Source: an uncultured Faecalibacterium sp. (GTDB lineage: Bacteria > Bacillota > Clostridia > Oscillospirales > Ruminococcaceae). From it: a stretch of 21,297 nt of DNA. The stretch lies in assembly GCA_934553285.1 (NCBI GenBank), contig CAKTFD010000028.1, positions 1-21,297 of the forward strand. Reading direction: 5' to 3'. The translations under genes and the position numbers were made by a program. Every line of letters starts with the position of its first letter. Position 1 is the first letter of the stretch. This document shows positions 1-5,756 of the stretch, one piece after another. The notes below the pieces were generated by a model. It was not told where the DNA came from. It saw nothing but the letters and a program-made list of their open reading frames with translations, and did not search any database.

Positions 1-205
1 GCGCTGATCTTATCTCCATCTGCATCTTTACGGCTTTGCTTCGGCAAAGCCGTTTTTTGCTGCCTGCTTTCCCGGAGAACAGAGGGGCACGACTGCGCAT
101 CTCCGGCGGTTGCCCCGCAAGGGGCGAGCCGGAGGCGCTAAAGATCTTTGCTCAAGCATCGCGTGCAGGGCGCAGCCCTGCCAGCGATGCACCCCAGTTC
201 TCCAA
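1..205 (+). repeat. Tandem 205-bp unit, copy 1
   Basis: This is the first of two full tandem units with an exact 205-bp period; the second starts at 206 and a partial third at 411. Each unit starts with a ~30-bp leader, then a terminator-like hairpin (31-58), then a ~130-bp foldable element (74-203). Within the element, 74-89 can pair with 188-203 with three mismatches. Inside that helix sit a GC hairpin (ctccggc with gccggag, enclosing gcccc-gcaa-ggggc) and a second hairpin (gcagggc-gca-gccctgc flanked by gcatcgc/gcgatgc). No convincing protein or promoter is seen. The window begins at the unit boundary, so more copies may lie to the left. Confidence 0.85.
31..58 (+). terminator. Rho-independent terminator 1 (UUCG loop)
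   Basis: A 9-bp perfect stem (31-39 with 44-52) is closed by a TTCG tetraloop and followed by six T. The T-run is on the plus strand only, so it would end rightward transcription entering from outside the window or from the array. Confidence 0.75.
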
Positions 206-410
206 GCGCTGATCTTATCTCCATCTGCATCTTTACGGCTTTGCTTCGGCAAAGCCGTTTTTTGCTGCCTGCTTTCCCGGAGGACTGGGGTGCACGACTG
301 CGCATCTCCGGCGGTTGCCCCGCAAGGGGCGAGTCGGAGGCGCTAAAGATCCTTGCTCAAGCATCGCGTGCAGGGCGCAGCCCTGCCAGCGATGCACCCC
401 AGTTCTCCAA
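206..410 (+). repeat. Tandem 205-bp unit, copy 2
   Basis: This is the second full copy, nearly identical to 1-205. Differences cluster in the outer helix: here 279-294 pairs with 393-408 over 16 positions with only one G-T wobble, whereas copy 1 has three mismatches. The GC hairpin at 306-338 keeps its fold through a C-to-T change that leaves a G-U pair. The second hairpin lies at 361-395, with a GCA triloop at 377-379. The 16-bp terminal inverted repeat bounding 130 bp could equally mark a small MITE-like element. Confidence 0.85.
236..263 (+). terminator. Rho-independent terminator 2 (UUCG loop)
   Basis: Identical to the hairpin at 31-58: stem 236-244 with 249-257, TTCG loop and six T. It lies about 30 nt after the foldable element of copy 1, so element plus terminator could form one small RNA unit. 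Confidence 0.75.
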
Positions 411-469
411 GCGCTGATTTTATCTCCATCTGCATCTTTACGGCTCTGCTTCGGCAGAGCCGTTTTTTT
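411..469 (+). repeat. Partial third copy of the 205-bp unit (terminator part only)
   Basis: Only the leader and terminator portion of the unit recurs here, and similarity stops just after the T-run. Compared with copies 1 and 2, both arms of the hairpin changed together (ctttgc/gcaaag became ctctgc/gcagag), so pairing is preserved. The array therefore reads terminator, element, terminator, element, terminator. Confidence 0.8.
441..469 (+). terminator. Rho-independent terminator 3 (covarying stem)
   Basis: Stem 441-449 pairs with 454-462 around a TTCG loop and is followed by seven T. One base pair differs from the two upstream copies, with both sides changed, which supports selection on the RNA stem. 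Confidence 0.75.
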
Positions 470-480
470 GTTACAGCACA

Positions 481-530
481 AGACCCGGAACCTTTTTGAG
501 CCGTTTTGGCCCTGAAAAGGTTCCGGGTCT
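481..530. terminator. 16-bp perfect inverted repeat, probable terminator of the minus-strand cassette
   Basis: Positions 481-496 and 515-530 are perfect inverted copies (agacccggaacctttt and its complement) around an 18-nt loop. It lies 26 bp beyond the stop of the holin gene, so it is well placed to end the leftward phage-like operon. The T-run after the hairpin is weak on both strands, so termination is inferred mainly from position and stem strength. Confidence 0.5.
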
Positions 531-556
531 CTGTTTTGCCGCAGGCCTGCCTGCTG

Positions 557-811
557 TTACTTTTTCTCCCGCAGCTGCTCCAGGTAGTCATCCGCCTGGA
601 TGGCCTCCGGGGTGAAAGAGTTATTCTTCCACCAGCTGGCCAGGGCAGCGGCCACGGTCAGTCCGGTGGTCACCAGCTGCTCCACGGCAGCGCTCTCGAT
701 GGGCAGCACGGGTCTGCCGCAGGCGCTCAGCACCTGGTTGGTCAGCGCCAGTGCCAGCGCAGCGGTGCGCGCCAGGGTGGCGGCAGAGATCTTGCAGTGT
801 GTTTCGTTCAT
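557..811 (-). CDS. Phage holin, SPP1-type family
   Basis: This 84-residue protein has two hydrophobic segments, roughly residues 11-31 (LARTAALALALTNQVL) and 43-60 (VEQLVTTGLTVAAALASWW). They are followed by the short charged tail WKNNSFTPEAIQADDYLEQLREKK. The pattern 'NQVL...G..PLPI...WWKNNSFT.EA' is characteristic of SPP1-family holins, which make pores in the cytoplasmic membrane and time lysis by the endolysin. The start follows a GGGAGG ribosome site 12 nt or less upstream. It is the last gene of a tightly packed minus-strand set, 5 bp after the coiled-coil protein and downstream of the endolysin, the standard phage lysis order. Family assignment is confident; activity is not demonstrated. 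Confidence 0.85.
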   Translation of the reverse strand: MNETHCKISAATLARTAALALALTNQVLSACGRPVLPIESAAVEQLVTTGLTVAAALASWWKNNSFTPEAIQADDYLEQLREKK

Positions 812-816
812 CGCGT

Positions 817-1041
817 TCAGTTCCTCCCTTTCTCCAGATCTGCGATGCGGTGGTTTGCCACCTTCATCTGTTCCTCTAAAATCGGTACGCGGCGCGCAAA
901 GTTGTTATGCTCCCGCACCTCACGGGTCAGCGCTTCCAGCTTTGTATCCGTTACCGCCTGGCTCTTGCCGTTGGAAACGAGCACGCCGATCAGGGTCACG
1001 GCTCCGGCAATGATGGCCGAGATAACACTTTCCATCTGCAT
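817..1041 (-). CDS. Small phage membrane/coiled-coil protein of the lysis cassette
   Basis: A 74-residue protein with one N-terminal hydrophobic segment (about residues 4-22, VISAIIAGAVTLIGVLVSN). A charged heptad-like helix follows, with LEALTREVREHNNFARRVPILEEQMKV as its start. Proteins of this build sit beside holins and endolysins in many Firmicute phages and resemble XhlA-like accessory lysis proteins, but the exact role is unknown. The ATG at 1041 overlaps the endolysin stop (TGATG) and has GGAAGGGG just upstream. A GTG four codons earlier is possible but lies inside that ribosome site. Translational coupling to the endolysin is likely. Confidence 0.7.
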   Translation of the reverse strand: MQMESVISAIIAGAVTLIGVLVSNGKSQAVTDTKLEALTREVREHNNFARRVPILEEQMKVANHRIADLEKGRN

Positions 1042-1457
1042 CACCCCTTCCACCGGCTCTTGCCTGCCCGCACATCCACATGTACAAACGCACCGTCCCG
1101 TATACCGGCCTTTGCGGGATAGATGCCGATGCCGCCCCTGTCCGGCATCAGGCTCTGGGCATATGCCGCCAGCTGCTCAACGGGAACGCCTTTGATGCAG
1201 ATATCCGCCGCCCTGCCGTACAGATGCTGGCTGGATCTTGCACCGCCCACTCTGGCATTATATGCTGCTGTCCGGTATGCGCTGTTGATCTGCACCGGCA
1301 GGCCGAAATGCACCCGGATCTGCTGCAGCAGCGCCACAAGGGCGCTGTCGATAAAAATGGGGTCCGACCCATCCCTGCAGCGGAACTCCTTTACCTTAAA
1401 ATGTGGGGCAAGGCGTTTTTCGCCGTCCCGGGCAAGAGAATATGCTTCCAGTGCCAT
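1041..1457 (-). CDS. Phage endolysin, peptidase M15 (D-Ala-D-Ala carboxypeptidase-like)
   Basis: This 138-residue protein is a single M15-type zinc peptidase domain without an added wall-binding domain. The zinc site is visible: S-Q-H-x-x-G-R-A-A-D gives H78 and D85, and H-V-D-V-R gives H126. N-terminal 'LAPHFKVKEFRCRDG' is the usual opening of the Peptidase_M15_3 family. It probably cleaves peptide stems or cross-links of peptidoglycan during phage-type lysis. A good AAGGAG site precedes the ATG, and one base separates it from the stop of the upstream gene. The following holin gene agrees with a lysis role. There is no signal peptide, so export would depend on the holin. Confidence 0.88.
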   Translation of the reverse strand: MALEAYSLARDGEKRLAPHFKVKEFRCRDGSDPIFIDSALVALLQQIRVHFGLPVQINSAYRTAAYNARVGGARSSQHLYGRAADICIKGVPVEQLAAYAQSLMPDRGGIGIYPAKAGIRDGAFVHVDVRAGKSRWKG

Positions 1458-1458
1458 C

Positions 1459-2061
1459 TCAGCTCCTTCCCAGGATCATCCTGCCCAGTGTGGCAATGCC
1501 CAGCCGGGCGCTCAGGTTTTCTTCCGGTTCCGTATGCTCCGGCAGCAGCGGCCCGCCCCACATCGCCGCCAGAATGTTGTACGCGGGCACCGCAGCGGTG
1601 TTTCCTTCCGCCAGCACCCGCAGCACCGCCAGCAGGGCCTGCTTTTCCCGGTCCGAAAGGCCGCCTGCCATGCCCTGCACCGCCGCCACGAGCGCCTCCC
1701 ACGCGGGTGTGCCCGGGGTCGGCATCTCCCCTGCCGTGGTGCCGCTGTTGGCGCATACCCTGCACCGCACATCTGCGCTGGTCACGGTACGGCTGCCGTC
1801 CGTGCCCTCAAACGTGATGCAGCCCACGCCGGGCACCGCCGTTACCGCTGCAGGCACGGTCAGGGTGCCGTCCTGCACCAGCGTGGGCGCACAGCCGCCG
1901 GGGGTGTGCCAGTGTGCCTGCACGGTCAGCCCCTTCCACTCTCCGCGCTGCTCGATACGCAGCCGGTAGATGCCACGATTGCCTGCATAGCCCAGCAGCA
2001 GCTGTCCGCCCGGCACCGCAGCTGCGCCATTCCGGTCCAGCCGGATGGTCCTATCGTTCAT
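1459..2061 (-). CDS. Phage tail-like protein of unknown function
   Basis: I do not recognise a defined family. The 200-residue protein starts with a beta-rich half (about residues 1-108, many short hydrophobic/turn stretches such as GGQLLLGYAGNRGIYRLRIEQ). A Pro/Gly/Thr linker (PTPGTPAWEALVAAVQ) and a helical C-terminal half follow. The N-terminal half has the style of the Ig-like N-terminal domains found in phage baseplate-upper or fibre proteins. The linker resembles the connectors in such proteins. It lies 12 bp after the long tail-fibre-like gene and directly before the endolysin, where short tail or fibre-accessory genes often occur. It may be a truncated relative of the fibre or a chaperone-like tail protein; both are guesses. 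Confidence 0.6.
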   Translation of the reverse strand: MNDRTIRLDRNGAAAVPGGQLLLGYAGNRGIYRLRIEQRGEWKGLTVQAHWHTPGGCAPTLVQDGTLTVPAAVTAVPGVGCITFEGTDGSRTVTSADVRCRVCANSGTTAGEMPTPGTPAWEALVAAVQGMAGGLSDREKQALLAVLRVLAEGNTAAVPAYNILAAMWGGPLLPEHTEPEENLSARLGIATLGRMILGRS

Positions 2062-2073
2062 GCCGCACCGCCT

Positions 2074-3696
2074 TTACACATACTGGTACCCCTCTACATT
2101 AAAGGGGTAGCTCCAGTTGGTCATATTGCTTTCGTTGTTGGCCACCCCGATGTTCACCGTGCCGTTTGTGCCAAAAGCCACCTGCACCGGTGCCGCACCC
2201 GTGCAGTAAACGCCACCGCTGTATTTGCTGGCGTCACCGCCCACCATGGCGACCGCTGTGCCGCCGCGCACGATACGGGTGCTGCCGTACTCCGCAGCCA
2301 CTGCAGCCGACACGCTGCCGCCCGTGTCCGGCGGGGTCTTGGCCGTCATCGGACTGAGCATTCGGACCACGATGTAATCCACCGTGGACGGCACGCTCAG
2401 TGCAGTGGCGGTCTTGCCTGCCGTTCCGGCAGCGGTATAGACCAGTTTTCCGTTCATATCCATCATCCTTTCCAGCCGTTTGAGTTTGTCGGCCAGGCCA
2501 AAGCCCAGCACCGTGTTCAGATCTTCCTCGGTCAGTTCCAGCGTGCCGTCCGCCCGCACCGTCAGCCCGTTTCCCGCCCGGATGCCGCCCAGTCTGGCTG
2601 CGGTGGCAGGCGGCAGGGTGTAGGGCGTACCAAATTTCCGGTCTGCCTCCGCCTTGGAGTAAAAGCGGCTGTCGGCCCCCAGATGCAGCAGCGCCGCCGT
2701 TTTTTCCTGCTCCGACCACGCCGCCGCCCCGGCGGCACTGGTCAGCGCCTTTTTTACGCCGTAGGGCAGCAGGGCCGGGGTCAGGGGCGCATAGCCCTCG
2801 GTCATGCGGTCCAGCTGGGCCGTGGTGGCGGGCACCGTGGTCAGGGTGGCATCCGCCCGCACGGCAACGCCATACTTTCCGTCTGCCCGCACGGCACCGG
2901 CTGCCGCTGCCGTGGGCACCACATCACTGCGCACATAGGGGCGCAGGTCCGGCAGGGCGGCGGTATCGGTCTGCACCGCGCCGGTGGCAGCATCCACGCT
3001 GAGGATCCGCACCACCTCGCCGGGCAGCGGCGCTGCCGGGCAGGGCACCGCCTTTACGTCCTGCGCGGTCAGCTTTACGGCACCGCCTTTGCTGTTTACG
3101 CTCAGCACCTGGCCATCCGTGGGTGCAATGCTTTCCGCCCGCAGGGCAGCCGCTTCTGCCCGCTTTGCACAGGCATCGGCATCGGTGCGGTCGGCCAGGA
3201 TCTTATCCGCCGCGCCCTGTGCCAGCGCAGCCTGCACCGCCGTATCGGCTGCGCCGTTCTCCGCCCGCTTTGCGCTGTCTGCCGCCGCGCGGGCGCTTTC
3301 CAGCACGCGGGCCACGAATTGCTCGTACAGCGAGGGCGGCAGGTCCTCGCTGCCGCCGTCCGTGGGCAGGGTGGCGTACACATCATAACTGCCGGGTCGT
3401 GTGTAGGCGGTGTAATTGTCGTCCCGCATCGCCGCCAGCATCCACTGCCCGCCCACGCTGCCGGTCAGGCGGCGGTCTACCGTTACGCCTGCTTCGGCAT
3501 CCAGCGGGATGGGGGCCAGCTGCACGCCGTCCCTGCGGCACAGATACAGCGCCAGGGTGCAGCCGGCCCAGGCTTCGGGCAGGATGAACTGCAGCCGGTC
3601 CACCCCTTCGGCGTTCTGCGCGCCAAGGTGCAGCCGATGCGGCCGGGGCACAAATCCGGTGCCGCCGCACTGCTGCTGAAGGATCTCGATCTCCAT
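2074..3696 (-). CDS. Phage tail fibre / baseplate-upper-like protein
   Basis: This protein is 540 residues long when started at the ATG at 3696, which has GGAGG about 7 nt upstream; an open frame extends further up but lacks a ribosome site. Residues ~1-110 look like an Ig-like baseplate-upper domain, and ~120-185 form an Ala/Glu/Arg-rich helical stretch likely to coil. The region ~188-215 (DGQVLSVNSKGGAVKLTAQDV) matches the repeat style of tail fibres. The segment LPPATAARLGGIRAGNGL is another typical fibre motif. A short coil (KLKRLERMMDM) precedes the C-terminal ~125 residues, which may bind a receptor. It is the first gene of the leftward cassette. No upstream tail genes are present in the window, which is unusual for a prophage. 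Confidence 0.72.
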   Translation of the reverse strand: MEIEILQQQCGGTGFVPRPHRLHLGAQNAEGVDRLQFILPEAWAGCTLALYLCRRDGVQLAPIPLDAEAGVTVDRRLTGSVGGQWMLAAMRDDNYTAYTRPGSYDVYATLPTDGGSEDLPPSLYEQFVARVLESARAAADSAKRAENGAADTAVQAALAQGAADKILADRTDADACAKRAEAAALRAESIAPTDGQVLSVNSKGGAVKLTAQDVKAVPCPAAPLPGEVVRILSVDAATGAVQTDTAALPDLRPYVRSDVVPTAAAAGAVRADGKYGVAVRADATLTTVPATTAQLDRMTEGYAPLTPALLPYGVKKALTSAAGAAAWSEQEKTAALLHLGADSRFYSKAEADRKFGTPYTLPPATAARLGGIRAGNGLTVRADGTLELTEEDLNTVLGFGLADKLKRLERMMDMNGKLVYTAAGTAGKTATALSVPSTVDYIVVRMLSPMTAKTPPDTGGSVSAAVAAEYGSTRIVRGGTAVAMVGGDASKYSGGVYCTGAAPVQVAFGTNGTVNIGVANNESNMTNWSYPFNVEGYQYV

Positions 3697-3726
3697 GCAA
3701 AACCTCCTTTTCTGTTTGCTGCCCCG

Positions 3727-3756
3727 ATTGTACCGCCGGGGGTGCCGGACTATCCA
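3727..3756 (-). promoter_or_regulatory. Candidate promoter of the phage-like cassette
   Basis: On the minus strand, TGGATA (3756-3751) is separated by 18 bp from TACAAT (3732-3727), about 30 bp before the fibre gene start. The match is moderate (4/6 and 5/6). Its presence would make the cassette an independent transcription unit. Confidence 0.35.
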
Positions 3757-4105
3757 GTGTGTACAGAAAATGTGAAATTTTTCAGGGTTCGGCATTTTGC
3801 TCAAGGGGTGTTTCCGGGGCAGTGCCTGGGGCTTTGCGGGCTGTATCCAGGGGGGAAATTCCCCGCAGGTTTTGCACAGAAAACCCGCGATATGGGGCAG
3901 CTTGTTTTTGCCCGGACGGGCCGTTTTACGGGCTTATAAACAGGCTGTTTTTCAATTTAATTGTTAAAAATTCATGAACAGATCTGGCGCAGAAAAATGG
4001 GAAAAATCAGAAGGAAACCACCTAAAAGCTAAAATATTAAAAAAAACACTGTGAAAATTGCACAAAAAATTATGTTACAAATCTAACAAAGTGCAGAGTG
4101 CCGAT
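3757..4105. other. Intergenic region between phage cassette and 3D-domain gene
   Basis: No credible gene is seen here. The right part (about 3940-4105) is strongly AT-rich with several A-runs, unlike the GC-rich genes on both sides, and probably serves as the upstream promoter region. One TGTTAC resembles a half-site of the WalR family consensus (TGTWAH-N5-TGTWAH), but the second half is missing. Confidence 0.5.
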
Positions 4106-4134
4106 TTGACAGATGCTTTCCGGTCTGGTAAAAT
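4106..4134 (+). promoter_or_regulatory. Strong sigma-A-type promoter for the G5/3D gene
   Basis: A perfect -35 TTGACA (4106-4111), a 17-bp spacer and TAAAAT (4129-4134) form one of the best promoters in the window. The start point would be near 4141, giving a leader of about 270 nt before the coding region. A 14-bp dyad (GCAACG-aa-CGTTGC, 4144-4157) lies at the expected start point and could be an operator or the first leader hairpin. Confidence 0.8.
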
Positions 4135-4140
4135 AGCGTC

Positions 4141-4410
4141 TGCGCAACGAACGTTGCAGCGTTTAAATTCTATCTGGATGAAGTAAAAAGCCGTCCTGCG
4201 TACGGCACGGCATGGGCAGATGCGGCCCGTGCCGGGGCAGTTTTGTGGTCTGCCCACAGCGGATTCCATCCTGTATACGATGCTCGCCTTTTTACCCAAA
4301 GAGAGCATCGTATTTGATTGTGGGCGCTCCCTTTACAGCCCCCGCAGTCCGTACGGCCGGGGCCTCATCCCACAGCGCCCGCGGCCGCATCAATATGACA
4401 AAGAGAGGAG
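4141..4410 (+). promoter_or_regulatory. Long structured 5' leader, candidate cis-regulatory RNA
   Basis: The ~270-nt leader between promoter and coding start contains several good stems. These are a tight dyad at 4144-4157, gggcaga/tctgccc flanking ~4214-4256, an 11-bp perfect stem 4275-4285 with 4303-4313 around a 17-nt loop, and gggcgct/agcgccc enclosing a gcccc/ggggc hairpin (~4322-4380). The c-di-AMP (ydaO) riboswitch often precedes 3D/G5 wall-hydrolase genes, but I do not see its conserved GGGGUGAAUCC segment. The class is therefore unknown and the regulatory role is inferred from length, structure and the downstream gene. Confidence 0.45.
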
Positions 4411-5466
4411 TTGTCTCGTATCGCTTCCGTTATGAAGAAAGCCGTTGCTGCCGCAAAGGCAGTAACGCCCCGTGTGCTGGCATTCTGTGTCATGGTCGTA
4501 TGCCTTGTGGCTACCCTTGGCGTGACCGCTGCAAATCTGCGGCTGACCTACGTCACCGACTCCAATGGCGCACGGCAGGTCCTGCTGACCGATGCCGCCG
4601 CCGGCCCCGCACAGGTCATGAGCCTTTCCGGCATTCGTTCCGAAGAAGGCGACGAAGTCTACTACACTGCGTTCAGCGGCAACCTTGCCACCCTGAGCAT
4701 TGAGCGCGCATTTTCCGTCAGCATCACTGCCGACGGCCAGGAGTATCCGGTCAAGATGGTGTTCGGCACCGTAGCCGATGCCCTGCAGCGCGCCGGCATC
4801 ACCCTGGAAGGGGAGGATTACACCGAGCCTGCTCTGGACCATCTGGTCACCGCCGGCAGCCAGATCGTGGTCCACCGCGTGGACTACGAGGAGCGGGTGG
4901 AGACCCAAGCCATCCCCTACGATACCGAGTATGTCTACACCAGCCTGTACTTCCGCAACACCGGCCGCACCACCACGATGCAGCACGGCGCAGAGGGCCA
5001 GCAGACCGTGACCACCCGCGACCGCTATGTGGACGGTATGCTGGAAAACAGCACCGTTGTGGATACCACCACCACCGTGCAGCCCACGAACCATGTTATC
5101 AAGACCTACGGCGCCGGTGCGCCGGTCTCGCCCCTGACCGGTGCAGACGGCACCACCAACGCCCCCGCCTCCTACAGCAAGGTGCTCACCGGCAAGGCCA
5201 CCGGTTACTATTCCCGTACGGGTAAAGGTTCCTCCGGCCTGGGGCTGGGCTACGGCACTGTAGCGGTGGACCCGGATGTGATCCCCTACGGCACCAAACT
5301 GTATATCACCTCTACTGATGGTAAGTTCGTGTACGGCTACGCAGTAGCCACCGATACCGGCATTGCCGTCCAGAAGGGCCAGATCCTGGTGGATCTGTTC
5401 TACGAGACCTATGCCGAAAGCGTTATCAACGGCGCGATCCAGGTCAATGTCTACGTGGTAGACTGA
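4411..5466 (+). CDS. Membrane-anchored or secreted DUF348-G5-3D cell-wall protein
   Basis: This 351-residue protein resembles Firmicute YabE/RpfB-like wall proteins. An N-terminal transmembrane or signal segment lies at ~20-41, a ubiquitin-like DUF348 repeat at ~96-135 and a G5 domain at ~152-232. After a Pro/Thr/Gly linker comes a C-terminal 3D domain (~258-351) with the three hallmark aspartates D288 (AVDPDVIPYGT), D315 (ATDTG) and D328 (VDLF). 3D domains share the MltA-like fold, so cleavage or remodelling of peptidoglycan outside the membrane is likely. The start is uncertain: TTG at 4411 directly abuts the GAGAGGAG ribosome-like site, while the first ATG, at 4432, is 21 nt away. It stands alone between a strong promoter and a terminator. 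Confidence 0.85.
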   Translation: MSRIASVMKKAVAAAKAVTPRVLAFCVMVVCLVATLGVTAANLRLTYVTDSNGARQVLLTDAAAGPAQVMSLSGIRSEEGDEVYYTAFSGNLATLSIERAFSVSITADGQEYPVKMVFGTVADALQRAGITLEGEDYTEPALDHLVTAGSQIVVHRVDYEERVETQAIPYDTEYVYTSLYFRNTGRTTTMQHGAEGQQTVTTRDRYVDGMLENSTVVDTTTTVQPTNHVIKTYGAGAPVSPLTGADGTTNAPASYSKVLTGKATGYYSRTGKGSSGLGLGYGTVAVDPDVIPYGTKLYITSTDGKFVYGYAVATDTGIAVQKGQILVDLFYETYAESVINGAIQVNVYVVD

Positions 5467-5498
5467 GCTGCCGCCCAAACTGAATATTACCGCCTTGA

Positions 5499-5531
5499 GC
5501 CGCTGCGCATTTTTGCGCAGCGGCTTTTTTT
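5499..5531 (+). terminator. Rho-independent terminator after the G5/3D gene
   Basis: An 11-bp perfect stem (5499-5509 with 5514-5524) has a TTTT loop and is followed by seven T. It closes the monocistronic wall-protein unit. Confidence 0.92.
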
Positions 5532-5670
5532 GCAACTTTTGGGGCAGAATCGTTTGTCGAATGAGCAGTTTACACGATGACGAGCCTCAAAAATTGGATG
5601 GTATGCCCACAACATACAGAGAAAGCCAGAAAATTTGTGGTACTTTTATTTGATTTCTGGACAAAAAGTC

Positions 5671-5699
5671 TTGCAAAACTGGTCAAAACCTTTTAATAT
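5671..5699 (+). promoter_or_regulatory. Promoter of the glycogen operon
   Basis: TTGCAA (5671-5676), a 17-bp spacer and TAATAT (5694-5699) lie in AT-rich sequence about 55 bp before glgB. No obvious operator or catabolite-response site could be picked out by eye in the preceding 140 bp. Confidence 0.7.
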
Positions 5700-5756
5700 A
5701 AAAGAGTAAAAAGCTGCGGGTGCCATTTTGGGCTTCCGTACGGGGAGGAGACGTCT

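Noticed and set aside
1..469. CRISPR array
   Set aside because: The repeat unit is 205 bp and contiguous, without short repeats separated by unique spacers, and there are no cas genes.
1..591. Several open frames on both strands across the 205-bp repeats (60-90 codons)
   Set aside because: They repeat with the array, cross the terminator hairpins and palindromes, and lack ribosome sites; they are by-products of GC-rich structured DNA.
1123..3939. A 938-codon plus-strand open frame opposite the phage cassette
   Set aside because: Composition is low-complexity Arg/His/Cys/Gly-rich, it has no ribosome site, and the opposite strand carries recognisable phage genes with proper starts.
4075..4092. 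WalR box upstream of the 3D-domain gene
   Set aside because: One TGTTAC half-site is present but the second half at the required spacing does not match.
4141..4410. c-di-AMP (ydaO/yuaA) riboswitch
   Set aside because: The gene context fits, but I could not find the conserved core sequence; kept only as an unclassified structured leader.
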